From Acidobacteriota bacterium (GTDB lineage Bacteria; Acidobacteriota; Thermoanaerobaculia; Gp7-AA8), in the NCBI GenBank assembly GCA_003222375.1, contig QHVX01000404.1, positions 1 through 6,168 of the forward strand: DNA of 6,168 nucleotides, written 5' to 3'. The notes under the pieces are model-generated. The model was not told the DNA's origin and made no database searches. It was given only the letters and a program-made list of their open reading frames with translations. Below are positions 1 through 5,532 of the stretch, one piece after another; the first letter of the stretch is position 1, and every line of letters begins with the position of its first letter. A program made the translations under genes and the position numbers.

Positions 1-309
1 TCGGAGGCCTTCATCACCTTCCCGGGCGGCTTCGGGACGCTCGACGAGATCTTCGGGGCGTTAACATTAATACAAACTAAAAAGATTAGTAATTTTCCAG
101 TCATCCTCTACGGCAAGGACTACTGGGGCGGCTTCCTCGACTGGCTGCGCGAGCGAGTTCTCGGCGCCAACAACATCGCGCCGGCAGACGTCGACAGCAT
201 CTACCTCGTCGACGAGCCGGAACGCGTGCGCGACATCGTCGTCGAATTTCACGATCGCGCGCTCAAGACGAATAAGAACGAGGATGAGGCGGTCCGCGCG
301 AGGCCCTAG
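1..309 (+). CDS. LOG-family protein (TIGR00730 / lysine decarboxylase-like fold), 3' part only
   Basis: The frame is open from the first base of the window and ends at TAG (307-309), leaving 102 C-terminal residues; the 5' end lies outside. Residues 8-16 read PGGFGTLDE, the PGGxGTxxE nucleotide-binding signature of the LOG family (Rossmann-like fold, often misnamed lysine decarboxylase). It is followed by the usual ALTLIQTKKI helix and the FPVILYGKDYWGGFLDWL segment. Characterised members are cytoplasmic phosphoribohydrolases that release free bases from nucleoside monophosphates, such as LONELY GUY cytokinin-activating enzymes. The bacterial substrate cannot be read from this fragment. Odd: codons covering LTLIQTKKISNFP (61-99) are very AT-rich in an otherwise GC-rich gene. 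The stop overlaps the stop of the convergent CNNM/CBS gene. The family call is secure; the function is not. Confidence 0.9.
   Translation, partial: SEAFITFPGGFGTLDEIFGALTLIQTKKISNFPVILYGKDYWGGFLDWLRERVLGANNIAPADVDSIYLVDEPERVRDIVVEFHDRALKTNKNEDEAVRARP
61..99 (+). other. AT-rich codon island inside the LOG-family gene
   Basis: Thirteen consecutive codons (TTA ACA TTA ATA CAA ACT and on to CCA) contain only 7 G or C among 39 bases, whereas the flanking codons nearly all end in G or C. The encoded peptide LTLIQTKKISNFP is what the family normally carries right after the PGGxGTxxE motif, so the protein is intact and only the codon choice differs. The boundary at base 61 is sharp. Confidence 0.7.
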
Positions 310-1634
310 GAAATCGTCTCCGCCTCTTCTTCCGCTTCTTCCGTCTTCGGCATCTGGGTCTGCACGATGACCCAGCGCACGCGAAAACGCTCGGCATCGA
401 CGACCTCGATCGACAGATCGCCGAGACTCGTCCGATCGCCGGGCGCCACCTCCCGCCCGATTCGCGCCGCCACGTACCCGCCGATCGTTTCCTCGGCCGG
501 CTCGCCGAGGTCGACTTTGAGGCGGTCGGCGAGATCTTCGATCAGGTAGTCACCGCGAACGCGATAGCGTCCGTTGCCGAGCGGCTCGATCTCGGGGCGC
601 TCGCGGTCGAACTCGTCCTGAATCTGCCCGAACAATTCCTCGGTGATGTTCTCGAGCGAGACGATGCCCGACGCGCCGCCGTACTCGTCGAGCACGACCG
701 CCATGTGCGTCTTGTGCTCGATGAACTGCGACAGCAGCGCCTCGATGTTGCTGTTCTCCGGAACGAACAGGATGTCGCGCTTGAGCTCGACCAGCGATCG
801 GCCGGGACCGCGAAGCTGAGCGAGAAGCAGGTCCTTCACGTGAACGAGGCCGATCGTCCGATCGAGCGTTCCCTCGCACAGCGGATAGCGTGTGTGTCGC
901 GTCGTGCGAATGATCTCGAGATTCTCGGCGATCGATTTCGCTGTCGAAAGCACCGCGACGTCCGTGCGCGGCACCATGATCTGCCGCGCAGTGCGTTTTG
1001 AAAACTGAAAGACGCCTTCGATGATCTCGCGATTTTCTTCGGAGAGAATCCCCGCTTTTTCGGAGCTCGCCAGAAGCAGGCGCAGCTCCTCTTGTGAATG
1101 CGCGGTGTCACCGGCCTGCGGGCGAATGCCGAGGACGTCGAGAACTGCGTTCGACGTTTTGTTCAAAACAAAGATGACTGGAAACATGATCACGTAAAAC
1201 CCGCGCAAGAAGTGCGACAGCACCAGCGCGGTGCCGAGGGTTTTTCCAACGGCGATGTACTTCGGTCCGAGCTCGCCGAACGTGATGTGCAGCCACGAAA
1301 TCATGAGGAACGCCAGAATGGCGGAAATCGAATGTGCGATCGCCGGGCTGTAGGCGCCAAACATCGACACCGATGGCTCGATGAATTTTTCGAAGACCGG
1401 CTCGCCGATCCAGCCCAGTGCCAACGATGCCAGCGTCACCCCGAGCTGGGTCGCGGAAAGATACGTGTCGAGCTTCTTGAGGATCCGGCGCGCCATGCGA
1501 GCGCGCGAGCTTCCGGCGGCGGCCAGCTCCGCGAGCTGCGTTGGCCGCACCTTGATGATCGCAAATTCGGCGGCCACGAACACGCCGTTCGCGATGATGA
1601 ACGCCAGGGCTAACAGCAAATACCAGGTGGGCAT
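306..1634 (-). CDS. HlyC/CorC (CNNM)-family membrane protein with CBS pair
   Basis: This 442-residue inner-membrane protein has the full domain order of the family. A DUF21/CNNM membrane domain covers about residues 3-170, with hydrophobic segments near 4-24, 60-80, 99-119 and 135-158 and the typical FVAAEFAIIKVR at 19-30. A linker containing EENREIIEGVF leads to a CBS pair starting near IMVPRTDV (219-226) and ending with DEYGGASGIVSLENITEELFG (316-336). A CorC_HlyC domain (about 350-425) and an acidic tail follow. Relatives are linked to Mg2+/Co2+ transport or efflux; the old name haemolysin is not supported by function. I chose ATG at 1634 because the membrane helix begins directly after it; an in-frame ATG at 1694 adds 20 residues that lie inside aroA and look unlike the family. 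There is no Shine-Dalgarno sequence, and the ATG uses the last A of an A7 run at the end of aroA, suggesting coupled translation. The TAG stop overlaps the convergent LOG-gene stop. Confidence 0.93.
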   Translation of the reverse strand: MPTWYLLLALAFIIANGVFVAAEFAIIKVRPTQLAELAAAGSSRARMARRILKKLDTYLSATQLGVTLASLALGWIGEPVFEKFIEPSVSMFGAYSPAIAHSISAILAFLMISWLHITFGELGPKYIAVGKTLGTALVLSHFLRGFYVIMFPVIFVLNKTSNAVLDVLGIRPQAGDTAHSQEELRLLLASSEKAGILSEENREIIEGVFQFSKRTARQIMVPRTDVAVLSTAKSIAENLEIIRTTRHTRYPLCEGTLDRTIGLVHVKDLLLAQLRGPGRSLVELKRDILFVPENSNIEALLSQFIEHKTHMAVVLDEYGGASGIVSLENITEELFGQIQDEFDRERPEIEPLGNGRYRVRGDYLIEDLADRLKVDLGEPAEETIGGYVAARIGREVAPGDRTSLGDLSIEVVDAERFRVRWVIVQTQMPKTEEAEEEAETIS

Positions 1635-2880
1635 TTTTTTGCAGAGTGCGCCAGAACCTGGGGTAAGACTTCGACACAACCTGTTCGTTTTCAATACTTA
1701 CGCCGCCGCGCGCAAGTCCAGCAATTGCAAAGGACATCGCGATCCGATGGTCATTGTGCGTGTCGAGACTAGCGGCCTCACTGGACCAGCCCGGCTCGAT
1801 CCGAAGGCCATCGGCGCTCTCTTGAACGCGCGCGCCTAACCGCTGCAGCTCCTGTGTCACGGTTGCCAATCGATCCGATTCTTTCACGCGCAAGTTCGCC
1901 ACGTTCACGATCTCGACCGGCGACTCGGCCAGCGGGGCGATGGCGGCCAATGTCGGGACGATATCCGGCGTCGCGTTGCAGTCGAACGCTGCGCCGCGCA
2001 GTACATCGCCTCCGACGACAGTGATCACCTCGTCGCGAATGACCTGGCATCCGATCGATTCGAGGATGTCGAGAAATCGCGCATCACCTTGCGCCGAAGG
2101 CGTCACGAGTCCGCGAACGTGCATCGTGCCGTGCGTGGCTGCGGCCGCAGCAAACCAATACGATGCCGACGAGTAATCGCCCTCGACGCGATACGCGTCG
2201 CAGCGAAGGCGTGCCGCTCGGATGCGAACGACGTTTCCGCTGCGCTGCACGGTCGCACCGAAATCAGCGAGCACCGCCGCAGTGATGTCGATGTACGGCG
2301 CTGACGCGATCGATTCGATCCGCAGCGTGATTCCGTCGGGCAGCGTCGCTCCGCCTAACATCAGCGCCGAGGCGAATTGACTCGATGTGTCCGCCGAGAT
2401 CGCAACATCGAATCCTCCGCGCATTTTCTTGCCGCGAATTTTCAAAGGCGGATAACCCTCACTCTCGACATACTCCACCTCGGCGCCGATGCCCAGCAGA
2501 ACCTCGACGAGATCGCCGATCGGGCGCTCGTGCATCCGCTTTTCGCCGTGGAGCAGGAAGCGGCCGGGCGTGAACGCTAACCATCCGGTCATGAAACGCA
2601 TCGCAGTGCCGGCATTACCGACAAAGATCGGCACCTCATTCGCCGACATGCTTTTTCGCTCGCCGATGTGGATGCCATCCTTGAACGAGCCGCCGACGTC
2701 GAAGCCGATCGTGCGGATCGCCTCCAGCGCGTAGCGCGTGTCATCGGCATCGAGGCAATTCGTGATCGTCGTCGTCCCTTCCGACATGGCTCCGAGCAAA
2801 AGCGCGCGAACCGAGTACGACTTGGACGGCGGAGCGGTGACGGTCGCGTTGACGGGGCCGATCTTCGGGATGACCTTCAT
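1108..2880 (-). CDS. aroA: 3-phosphoshikimate 1-carboxyvinyltransferase (EPSP synthase), with anomalous run-on 3' end
   Basis: AroA transfers the enolpyruvyl group of PEP to shikimate 3-phosphate, the sixth step of the cytoplasmic shikimate pathway. Visible family residues are K20, S21 and R25 (PSKSYSVRA), GNAGTAMR (88-95), R119 in HERPIGD, SSQ (166-168), D306 in TPDIVPT, K333 and E334 in NLRVKESDR, D377-H378-R379 in THNDHRIA and K404 in SKSYPRF. The EPSP synthase homology ends at about residue 414, the usual family length. The frame does not stop there. It continues about 175 codons to 1108 as an arginine-rich sequence lying out of frame over the CNNM gene. The join is an A7 run (1634-1640). 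A one-base shift to the -1 frame there ends the protein at TAG 1610-1612, giving about 423 residues. I therefore regard 1610-2880 as the likely functional gene and the rest as run-on. The start at 2880 matches the family N-terminus; heptamer repeats sit directly before it and no Shine-Dalgarno sequence is seen. Confidence 0.9.
   Translation of the reverse strand: MKVIPKIGPVNATVTAPPSKSYSVRALLLGAMSEGTTTITNCLDADDTRYALEAIRTIGFDVGGSFKDGIHIGERKSMSANEVPIFVGNAGTAMRFMTGWLAFTPGRFLLHGEKRMHERPIGDLVEVLLGIGAEVEYVESEGYPPLKIRGKKMRGGFDVAISADTSSQFASALMLGGATLPDGITLRIESIASAPYIDITAAVLADFGATVQRSGNVVRIRAARLRCDAYRVEGDYSSASYWFAAAAATHGTMHVRGLVTPSAQGDARFLDILESIGCQVIRDEVITVVGGDVLRGAAFDCNATPDIVPTLAAIAPLAESPVEIVNVANLRVKESDRLATVTQELQRLGARVQESADGLRIEPGWSSEAASLDTHNDHRIAMSFAIAGLARGGVSIENEQVVSKSYPRFWRTLQKNAHLVFAVSPGVHHRERRVRGRRICDHQGAANAARGAGRRRKLARSHGAPDPQEARHVSFRDPARGDAGIVGTGLDRRAGLRKIHRAIGVDVWRLQPGDRTFDFRHSGVPHDFVAAHHVRRARTEVHRRWKNPRHRAGAVALLARVLRDHVSSHLCFEQNVERSSRRPRHSPAGR
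1633..1640 (-). other. A7 slippery run at the aroA / CNNM junction
   Basis: On the minus strand, aroA codons 414-416 read CAA AAA AAT, which contains A AAA AAT, a canonical X XXY YYZ pattern for -1 ribosomal frameshifting. The final A plus the following TG also form the start codon of the CNNM gene. After a -1 shift, aroA reads seven codons (CPPGICC) and stops at TAG 1610-1612. Without a shift it reads about 175 further codons. A +1 shift would fuse aroA in frame to the CNNM protein. Whether slippage happens cannot be told from sequence; a simple base-count error in the run is the main alternative. Confidence 0.5.
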
Positions 2881-2997
2881 GAGCGATGAACGATGAACGA
2901 TGAGCGATGAACGATCAAGGGGGTCCGCTCAAGTCACATTACAACCGACTTCCACGGCGCGCGCGCGTTCATCGTTCATCTCTCATCGTTCATCGTT
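2881..2997. repeat. Heptamer-repeat inverted arms (GATGAAC type) between MBL gene and aroA
   Basis: Arm 1 (2881-2915) is five uninterrupted 7-bp units of GARCGAT. Arm 2 (2967-2997) is four units of GTTCATC (one reads TCTCATC) plus GTT. The arms are inverted: 2891-2915 pairs with 2971-2995 over 25 positions with one mismatch, and other registers shifted by 7 are possible. The 51-bp centre includes an 11-base alternating GC run (2957-2967) and a G5 run, and no gene. On the minus strand the first arm encodes the last residues (NDER) and TGA stop of the hydrolase gene. The last unit of the other arm ends directly at the aroA ATG, where a ribosome binding site would normally be. The mismatches and lack of a U-tract after the stem argue against a simple intrinsic terminator. 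Confidence 0.9.
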
Positions 2998-3756
2998 AAA
3001 TTCGAGCCGCAGGCCGTCGTAGGCCAGACGGACGTTTGCCGGCAGAGTCGCTTCGAACGCGGCGTGGTCGATGTCGTGCGTGAGATGGATCAGGTACGTG
3101 ATGCGCGCGGCGATGCGGTCCGCGGCCTCGATGGCCTCACTGATCGTGAAGTGTGTCGGATGCGGCGGCGAAGGACGCAAGCCATCGAGGGCGAGCGTGT
3201 CGACGCCGCGCAGCAGTTCGACCGTCCGCTCCGGAATCCCGTTCGTGTCGGTGATGTACGCAAACGGTCCGATGCGAAAGCCGAGAATCGTCCAATCGCC
3301 GTGGCAGACCGGAAGAGGCGTGATGTCGATTCCGTCGTGTCGAAAGGCGCCGTCGACTTCATGCAGATCGAGTTGCGGCTTGCCGCCGCCGATCTGCGTA
3401 TCGTTCCAGATGTAGCTGAATGCGCGGCGAATCGCCTTGGCCGTCGGCGCATTCGCGAAAGCGTGGATCGTTTCACGCTGCCGAAAATTGAAGGGGCGGA
3501 TGTCGTCCAGGCCCATCAGGTGATCGGAATGCGAATGCGTGAACAGGACAAAATCGAGCCTGGGGATTGGATCGCGCAGGAGCTGCGCCCTCAGATCGGG
3601 AGTGGTGTCGATCAGAAAATATTTTCCATTCGCCTCGATCTTCACCGATTGCCGCAGACGCTGATTGCGCGGATCGCCCGATGTGCACACTCCGCATCGG
3701 CAGCCGACGACCGGAACGCCGGTGGAAGTGCCGGAACCGAGGAACGTGACGATCAT
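2983..3756 (-). CDS. PhnP-like MBL-fold metallohydrolase
   Basis: This 257-residue protein has the metallo-beta-lactamase fold of the PhnP/phosphoribosyl 1,2-cyclic phosphodiesterase-like group. The start GSGTSTGVP is followed by a probable zinc-binding C19-x-C21-xx-C24. The metal motif THSHSDH (73-79, H74/H76/D78/H79) runs into the diagnostic GLDDIRPFN. Further likely ligands or active-site residues are H152 (VCHGDW), D170 (YITDTN), the HPTHFTISEA segment (199-208) and H227 near the C-terminus. The family cleaves cyclic phosphate or similar phosphodiester substrates in the cytoplasm. No C-P lyase genes are nearby, so a phosphonate role is not supported. I chose ATG 3756 because the protein then begins MIVTFLGSG as in relatives. 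An in-frame ATG at 3798 adds 14 residues (MLPSAFCLQPSAFI) that are only translated heptamer repeat. The C-terminal NDER and the stop come from the next repeat locus. There is no Shine-Dalgarno sequence. Confidence 0.92.
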   Translation of the reverse strand: MIVTFLGSGTSTGVPVVGCRCGVCTSGDPRNQRLRQSVKIEANGKYFLIDTTPDLRAQLLRDPIPRLDFVLFTHSHSDHLMGLDDIRPFNFRQRETIHAFANAPTAKAIRRAFSYIWNDTQIGGGKPQLDLHEVDGAFRHDGIDITPLPVCHGDWTILGFRIGPFAYITDTNGIPERTVELLRGVDTLALDGLRPSPPHPTHFTISEAIEAADRIAARITYLIHLTHDIDHAAFEATLPANVRLAYDGLRLEFNDER

Positions 3757-3826
3757 GATGAATGCAGAAGGCTGAAGGCAGAAAGCAGAAGGAAGCAATT
3801 TCTAGTTTCCACTTCTGCCTTCTGCC
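3757..3826. repeat. Heptamer-repeat inverted arms (GCAGAAG type) between lpxH-like and MBL genes
   Basis: Arm 1 (3757-3791) is five units: GATGAAT, GCAGAAG, GCTGAAG, GCAGAAA, GCAGAAG. Arm 2 (3812-3825) is two perfect CTTCTGC units. The stretches 3777-3791 and 3812-3826 form a 15-position stem with one non-Watson-Crick position, which is G-U in RNA made from the minus strand, the coding direction. Short GAA/TTC pairing can extend it towards the loop. Pairing shifted by one or two units is also possible. On the minus strand arm 2 encodes the C-terminal QAEGRS of the lpxH-like protein, its TAG stop (3802-3804) lies in the loop, and arm 1 ends at the ATG of the hydrolase gene (3756). The layout copies the locus near 2881-2997 with a different heptamer. 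Confidence 0.9.
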
Positions 3827-4515
3827 TGATTGATGACCATCGCTTCGCCATTCTCGTACCACGGCGGAACGATAGCGACTGTGGCGTCGCCGGCCGGCAT
3901 CACGAGCTTTTCGTGGAAGTGGCCGAACACCACATTCGTGAACCCCTCGGCGCGCCGCTTCTTCGCATAGTTTTCCATTTGCGCCAGCGGCAACCGGCTC
4001 TTGTGCTTGAAATTCGTTTTCGAGAGTTTTTTCTCGACGTGATCGACGAAGCTGCGCGCGGTCCTGCGCGGAATCAGCTCGAGCGAGAATTTCGAGACCG
4101 GATTCTTCGACGCCAGCCTCCAAAAACGATACTGATAATCGCGATCATTGATCCTGTCGCCGTGGACGATCAGATATTTGCGATCGCCCGCCGGAAGGGC
4201 GTACTCGACTGCCACGTCGCTGACCGATTTCTCGGCGAACGATCCACGAAGGAAGAAGTCACGATTTCCTTCGACATAGTGCACTCCGACGCCGGCATCG
4301 CGCAGCTTGCGAAGTCGATCGAAGACTCTTTCGATCGCCGGCGTCAGGAATTTCGGATGCGCGATCAGGTAGTGAAAGAGATCGCCGTTGAGATAAAGCG
4401 CGCGCGGCTGGAGCGTCTCGAGTCGATCGAGCCACGCCAGGATCTTCGACTCGCTGCCCGGAGAGAGACCGATGTGCGAGTCCCCGATGACGAAAATCTG
4501 TCCGGTGGAGATCAT
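3802..4515 (-). CDS. UDP-2,3-diacylglucosamine diphosphatase-like metallophosphoesterase (LpxH family)
   Basis: This 237-residue calcineurin-like phosphoesterase carries all metal-site blocks of LpxH in order and at almost the same spacing as the E. coli enzyme: D12 and H14 in GDSHIG, D45 in GDLF, N84-R85-D86 in EGNRDFFL, H119 in VHGDR, and H199 and H201 in GHFH. GNRDFFL rather than GNHE is the feature that separates LpxH from most relatives. LpxH hydrolyses UDP-2,3-diacylglucosamine to lipid X in lipid A synthesis, at the inner face of the inner membrane. The basic stretch at about 140-185 lies where the LpxH insertion cap sits. No other lpx gene is in the window, so the substrate is inferred from motifs alone. 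The ATG lies 2 nt after the TGA of the dnaJ-like gene (TGATCATG), with no Shine-Dalgarno sequence, so reinitiation or coupling is likely. The last eight residues are encoded at a heptamer-repeat locus and may be dispensable. Confidence 0.87.
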   Translation of the reverse strand: MISTGQIFVIGDSHIGLSPGSESKILAWLDRLETLQPRALYLNGDLFHYLIAHPKFLTPAIERVFDRLRKLRDAGVGVHYVEGNRDFFLRGSFAEKSVSDVAVEYALPAGDRKYLIVHGDRINDRDYQYRFWRLASKNPVSKFSLELIPRRTARSFVDHVEKKLSKTNFKHKSRLPLAQMENYAKKRRAEGFTNVVFGHFHEKLVMPAGDATVAIVPPWYENGEAMVINQAEGRSGN

Positions 4516-4517
4516 GA

Positions 4518-5447
4518 TCAGAGCGCGGTTTTCAGATTCACGCGCGGATTTTCTCGATACGAAGATTCGATTTTGTCCACGGCGTCGGAGGGCGATTCTT
4601 TCGGCACATGAATCTCGATCCGGTAGTACTGGTCGCCGTATCCCCCACCCTTTTTTTTGACGCCTTTGCCGGTCAATCGGAACGTCTGCCCGCCCTGCGT
4701 TCCCTTTGGAATGCGGGCCCGAACGGTGCCCTGGATGGTCGGCACTTCGATCTCCGCGCCTCGAATCGCTTCGCCGACCGTCACCGGCAGATCGATGTGA
4801 ATGTCGTCGCCGCGTCGCTCGAAGAATGGATGCGGTGTGACGTGCACGCGCACGTTGAGATCGCCCGCCTGCCCGCCCTGCCCACCCGCCCCGCCCTTCC
4901 CGCGTATGCGAATCGTTTGTCCGTCTGCGACGCCCTCGGGGATCTTCACTTTGATGTGACCGCCGTTGACGGTCAGATCCATCGTCGCGCCGGTGACCGC
5001 CTCGCGAAATCCGATGGTCAGCTCGGCGTTGATGTCGGGGCCGCGCATCGGGATCTCCTCGAACTCGATGCTGCCCGGACCGCCGCCGCCGAAGAGATCG
5101 GAAAAAATATCAGTGAAGCCGGCTGGTCCCGACGTGCGACGACCGCTTCGCGTGCGACGTCCGCCGCCGGTGAACTGCGAAAAGTCGAAGCCGGCGAACG
5201 GATTTTGTCCGCCGCCGCCGAACGAGAAGGCTTCGCGGCCGAGGCGATCGTATTGCTCCCGCTTCTCTTTGTCGCTGAGCACCGCGTAGGCCTCGGAGAT
5301 TTCCTTGAACTTGTTCTCGGCTTCCTTGTTGCCCTTATTCTTATCGGGATGATGCTTCTTCGCCAGATTCCGATACGCCTTCTTGATCTCCTCCTCGGTC
5401 GCCGTTTTCTTGACGCCGAGGATTTCGTAGTAGTCCTTTTCAGCCAT
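4518..5447 (-). CDS. DnaJ/CbpA-type co-chaperone (no zinc finger)
   Basis: This 309-residue type B J-domain protein stimulates the ATPase of DnaK and delivers substrates to it in the cytoplasm. The J domain covers about residues 5-70, starts KDYYEILGV, and has the essential HPD at 33-35. A Gly/Phe-rich linker (about 75-125) contains FGGGG and NPFAGFDFSQF. Two C-terminal beta domains follow (about 135-210 and 212-285), with PDINAELTIGFREAVTG, then GDDIHIDLPVTVGEAIRG and IPKGTQGGQTFRLTGKG. The CxxCxGxG zinc modules of true DnaJ are absent, so CbpA is the closer model. The start at 5447 gives the family N-terminus. An in-frame ATG at 5630 would add 61 residues, largely translated repeats and antisense glgC. 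A TATACT hexamer sits 10 nt before the ATG. An A8 run at codons 264-266 forms a -1 slippery site whose alternative frame is open into the next gene. Confidence 0.95.
   Translation of the reverse strand: MAEKDYYEILGVKKTATEEEIKKAYRNLAKKHHPDKNKGNKEAENKFKEISEAYAVLSDKEKREQYDRLGREAFSFGGGGQNPFAGFDFSQFTGGGRRTRSGRRTSGPAGFTDIFSDLFGGGGPGSIEFEEIPMRGPDINAELTIGFREAVTGATMDLTVNGGHIKVKIPEGVADGQTIRIRGKGGAGGQGGQAGDLNVRVHVTPHPFFERRGDDIHIDLPVTVGEAIRGAEIEVPTIQGTVRARIPKGTQGGQTFRLTGKGVKKKGGGYGDQYYRIEIHVPKESPSDAVDKIESSYRENPRVNLKTAL
4650..4658 (-). other. A8-G slippery heptamer inside the dnaJ-like gene
   Basis: Codons 264-266 read AAA AAA AAG, containing A AAA AAG in the correct phase, the heptamer used for -1 frameshifting in E. 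coli dnaX. It is followed directly by GGGTGGGGG. The -1 frame from here has no stop for 45 codons and joins the reading frame of the lpxH-like gene at its ATG (4515). A shift would therefore produce a protein with the J domain and most of the C-terminal domains fused to the phosphoesterase. Lysine-rich sequence is also normal at this place in the family, so the run may be only a consequence of the protein. Confidence 0.45.
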
Positions 5448-5457
5448 GGCCGGGGAA

Positions 5458-5463
5458 AGTATA
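5458..5463 (-). promoter_or_regulatory. Possible -10 element for the minus-strand gene cluster
   Basis: On the minus strand TATACT lies 10 nt before the ATG of the dnaJ-like gene, matching the TATAAT consensus at five of six positions. No clear -35 box is seen; that region is heptamer repeat. If used, transcription would begin about 3-4 nt before the ATG, giving a nearly leaderless mRNA, which fits the lack of a ribosome binding site. It would serve all five minus-strand genes. Confidence 0.4.
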
Positions 5464-5465
5464 GG

Positions 5466-5531
5466 GTTCTCCGTTCTCCGTTGTCCGTTCCTCGTTCCAC
5501 CCAACCTCGGAGAACGGCGAACGGACAACGG
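5466..5531. repeat. Heptamer-repeat inverted arms (GGAGAAC type) between divergent dnaJ-like gene and glgC
   Basis: Arm 1 (5466-5500) has five units: GTTCTCC twice, GTTGTCC, GTTCCTC, GTTCCAC. Arm 2 (5508-5531) has CGGAGAA, CGGCGAA, CGGACAA and CGG. Pairing is a perfect 13-bp stem between 5478-5490 and 5519-5531, then a 2-nt internal mismatch and a further 5 bp (5493-5497 with 5512-5516), closing a loop of 14 nt. The GTTGTCC unit in arm 1 is matched by GGACAAC in arm 2, so even the variant unit is mirrored. Both flanking genes start here and neither ends here. The arm polarity is reversed compared with the other two loci: the GNNGAAC form is in the 3' arm. It overlaps no plausible coding sequence. 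Confidence 0.9.
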
Positions 5532-5532
5532 C

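Noticed and set aside
1108..1632. C-terminal extension of AroA as a new functional domain
   Set aside because: The sequence is the CNNM gene read in another frame, arginine-rich and without domain features; the CNNM frame has full conserved domains.
2881..2997. CRISPR array
   Set aside because: The units are 7 bp, directly adjacent and without spacers, and are arranged as inverted arms.
3757..3798. 14-residue N-terminal extension of the MBL hydrolase
   Set aside because: The residues are translated heptamer units; family proteins begin at the MIVTFLGSG position.
3064..4611. 515-residue plus-strand open frame opposite the MBL and lpxH-like genes
   Set aside because: It lies antisense to two genes with complete catalytic motifs, and its translation is charged and low in recognisable domains. 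Long antisense frames are normal in GC-rich coding DNA.
2881..5531. Heptamer hairpins as ordinary Rho-independent terminators
   Set aside because: No U-tract follows the stems, two lie between co-directional genes against the next start codon, and one lies between divergent starts where no transcript ends.
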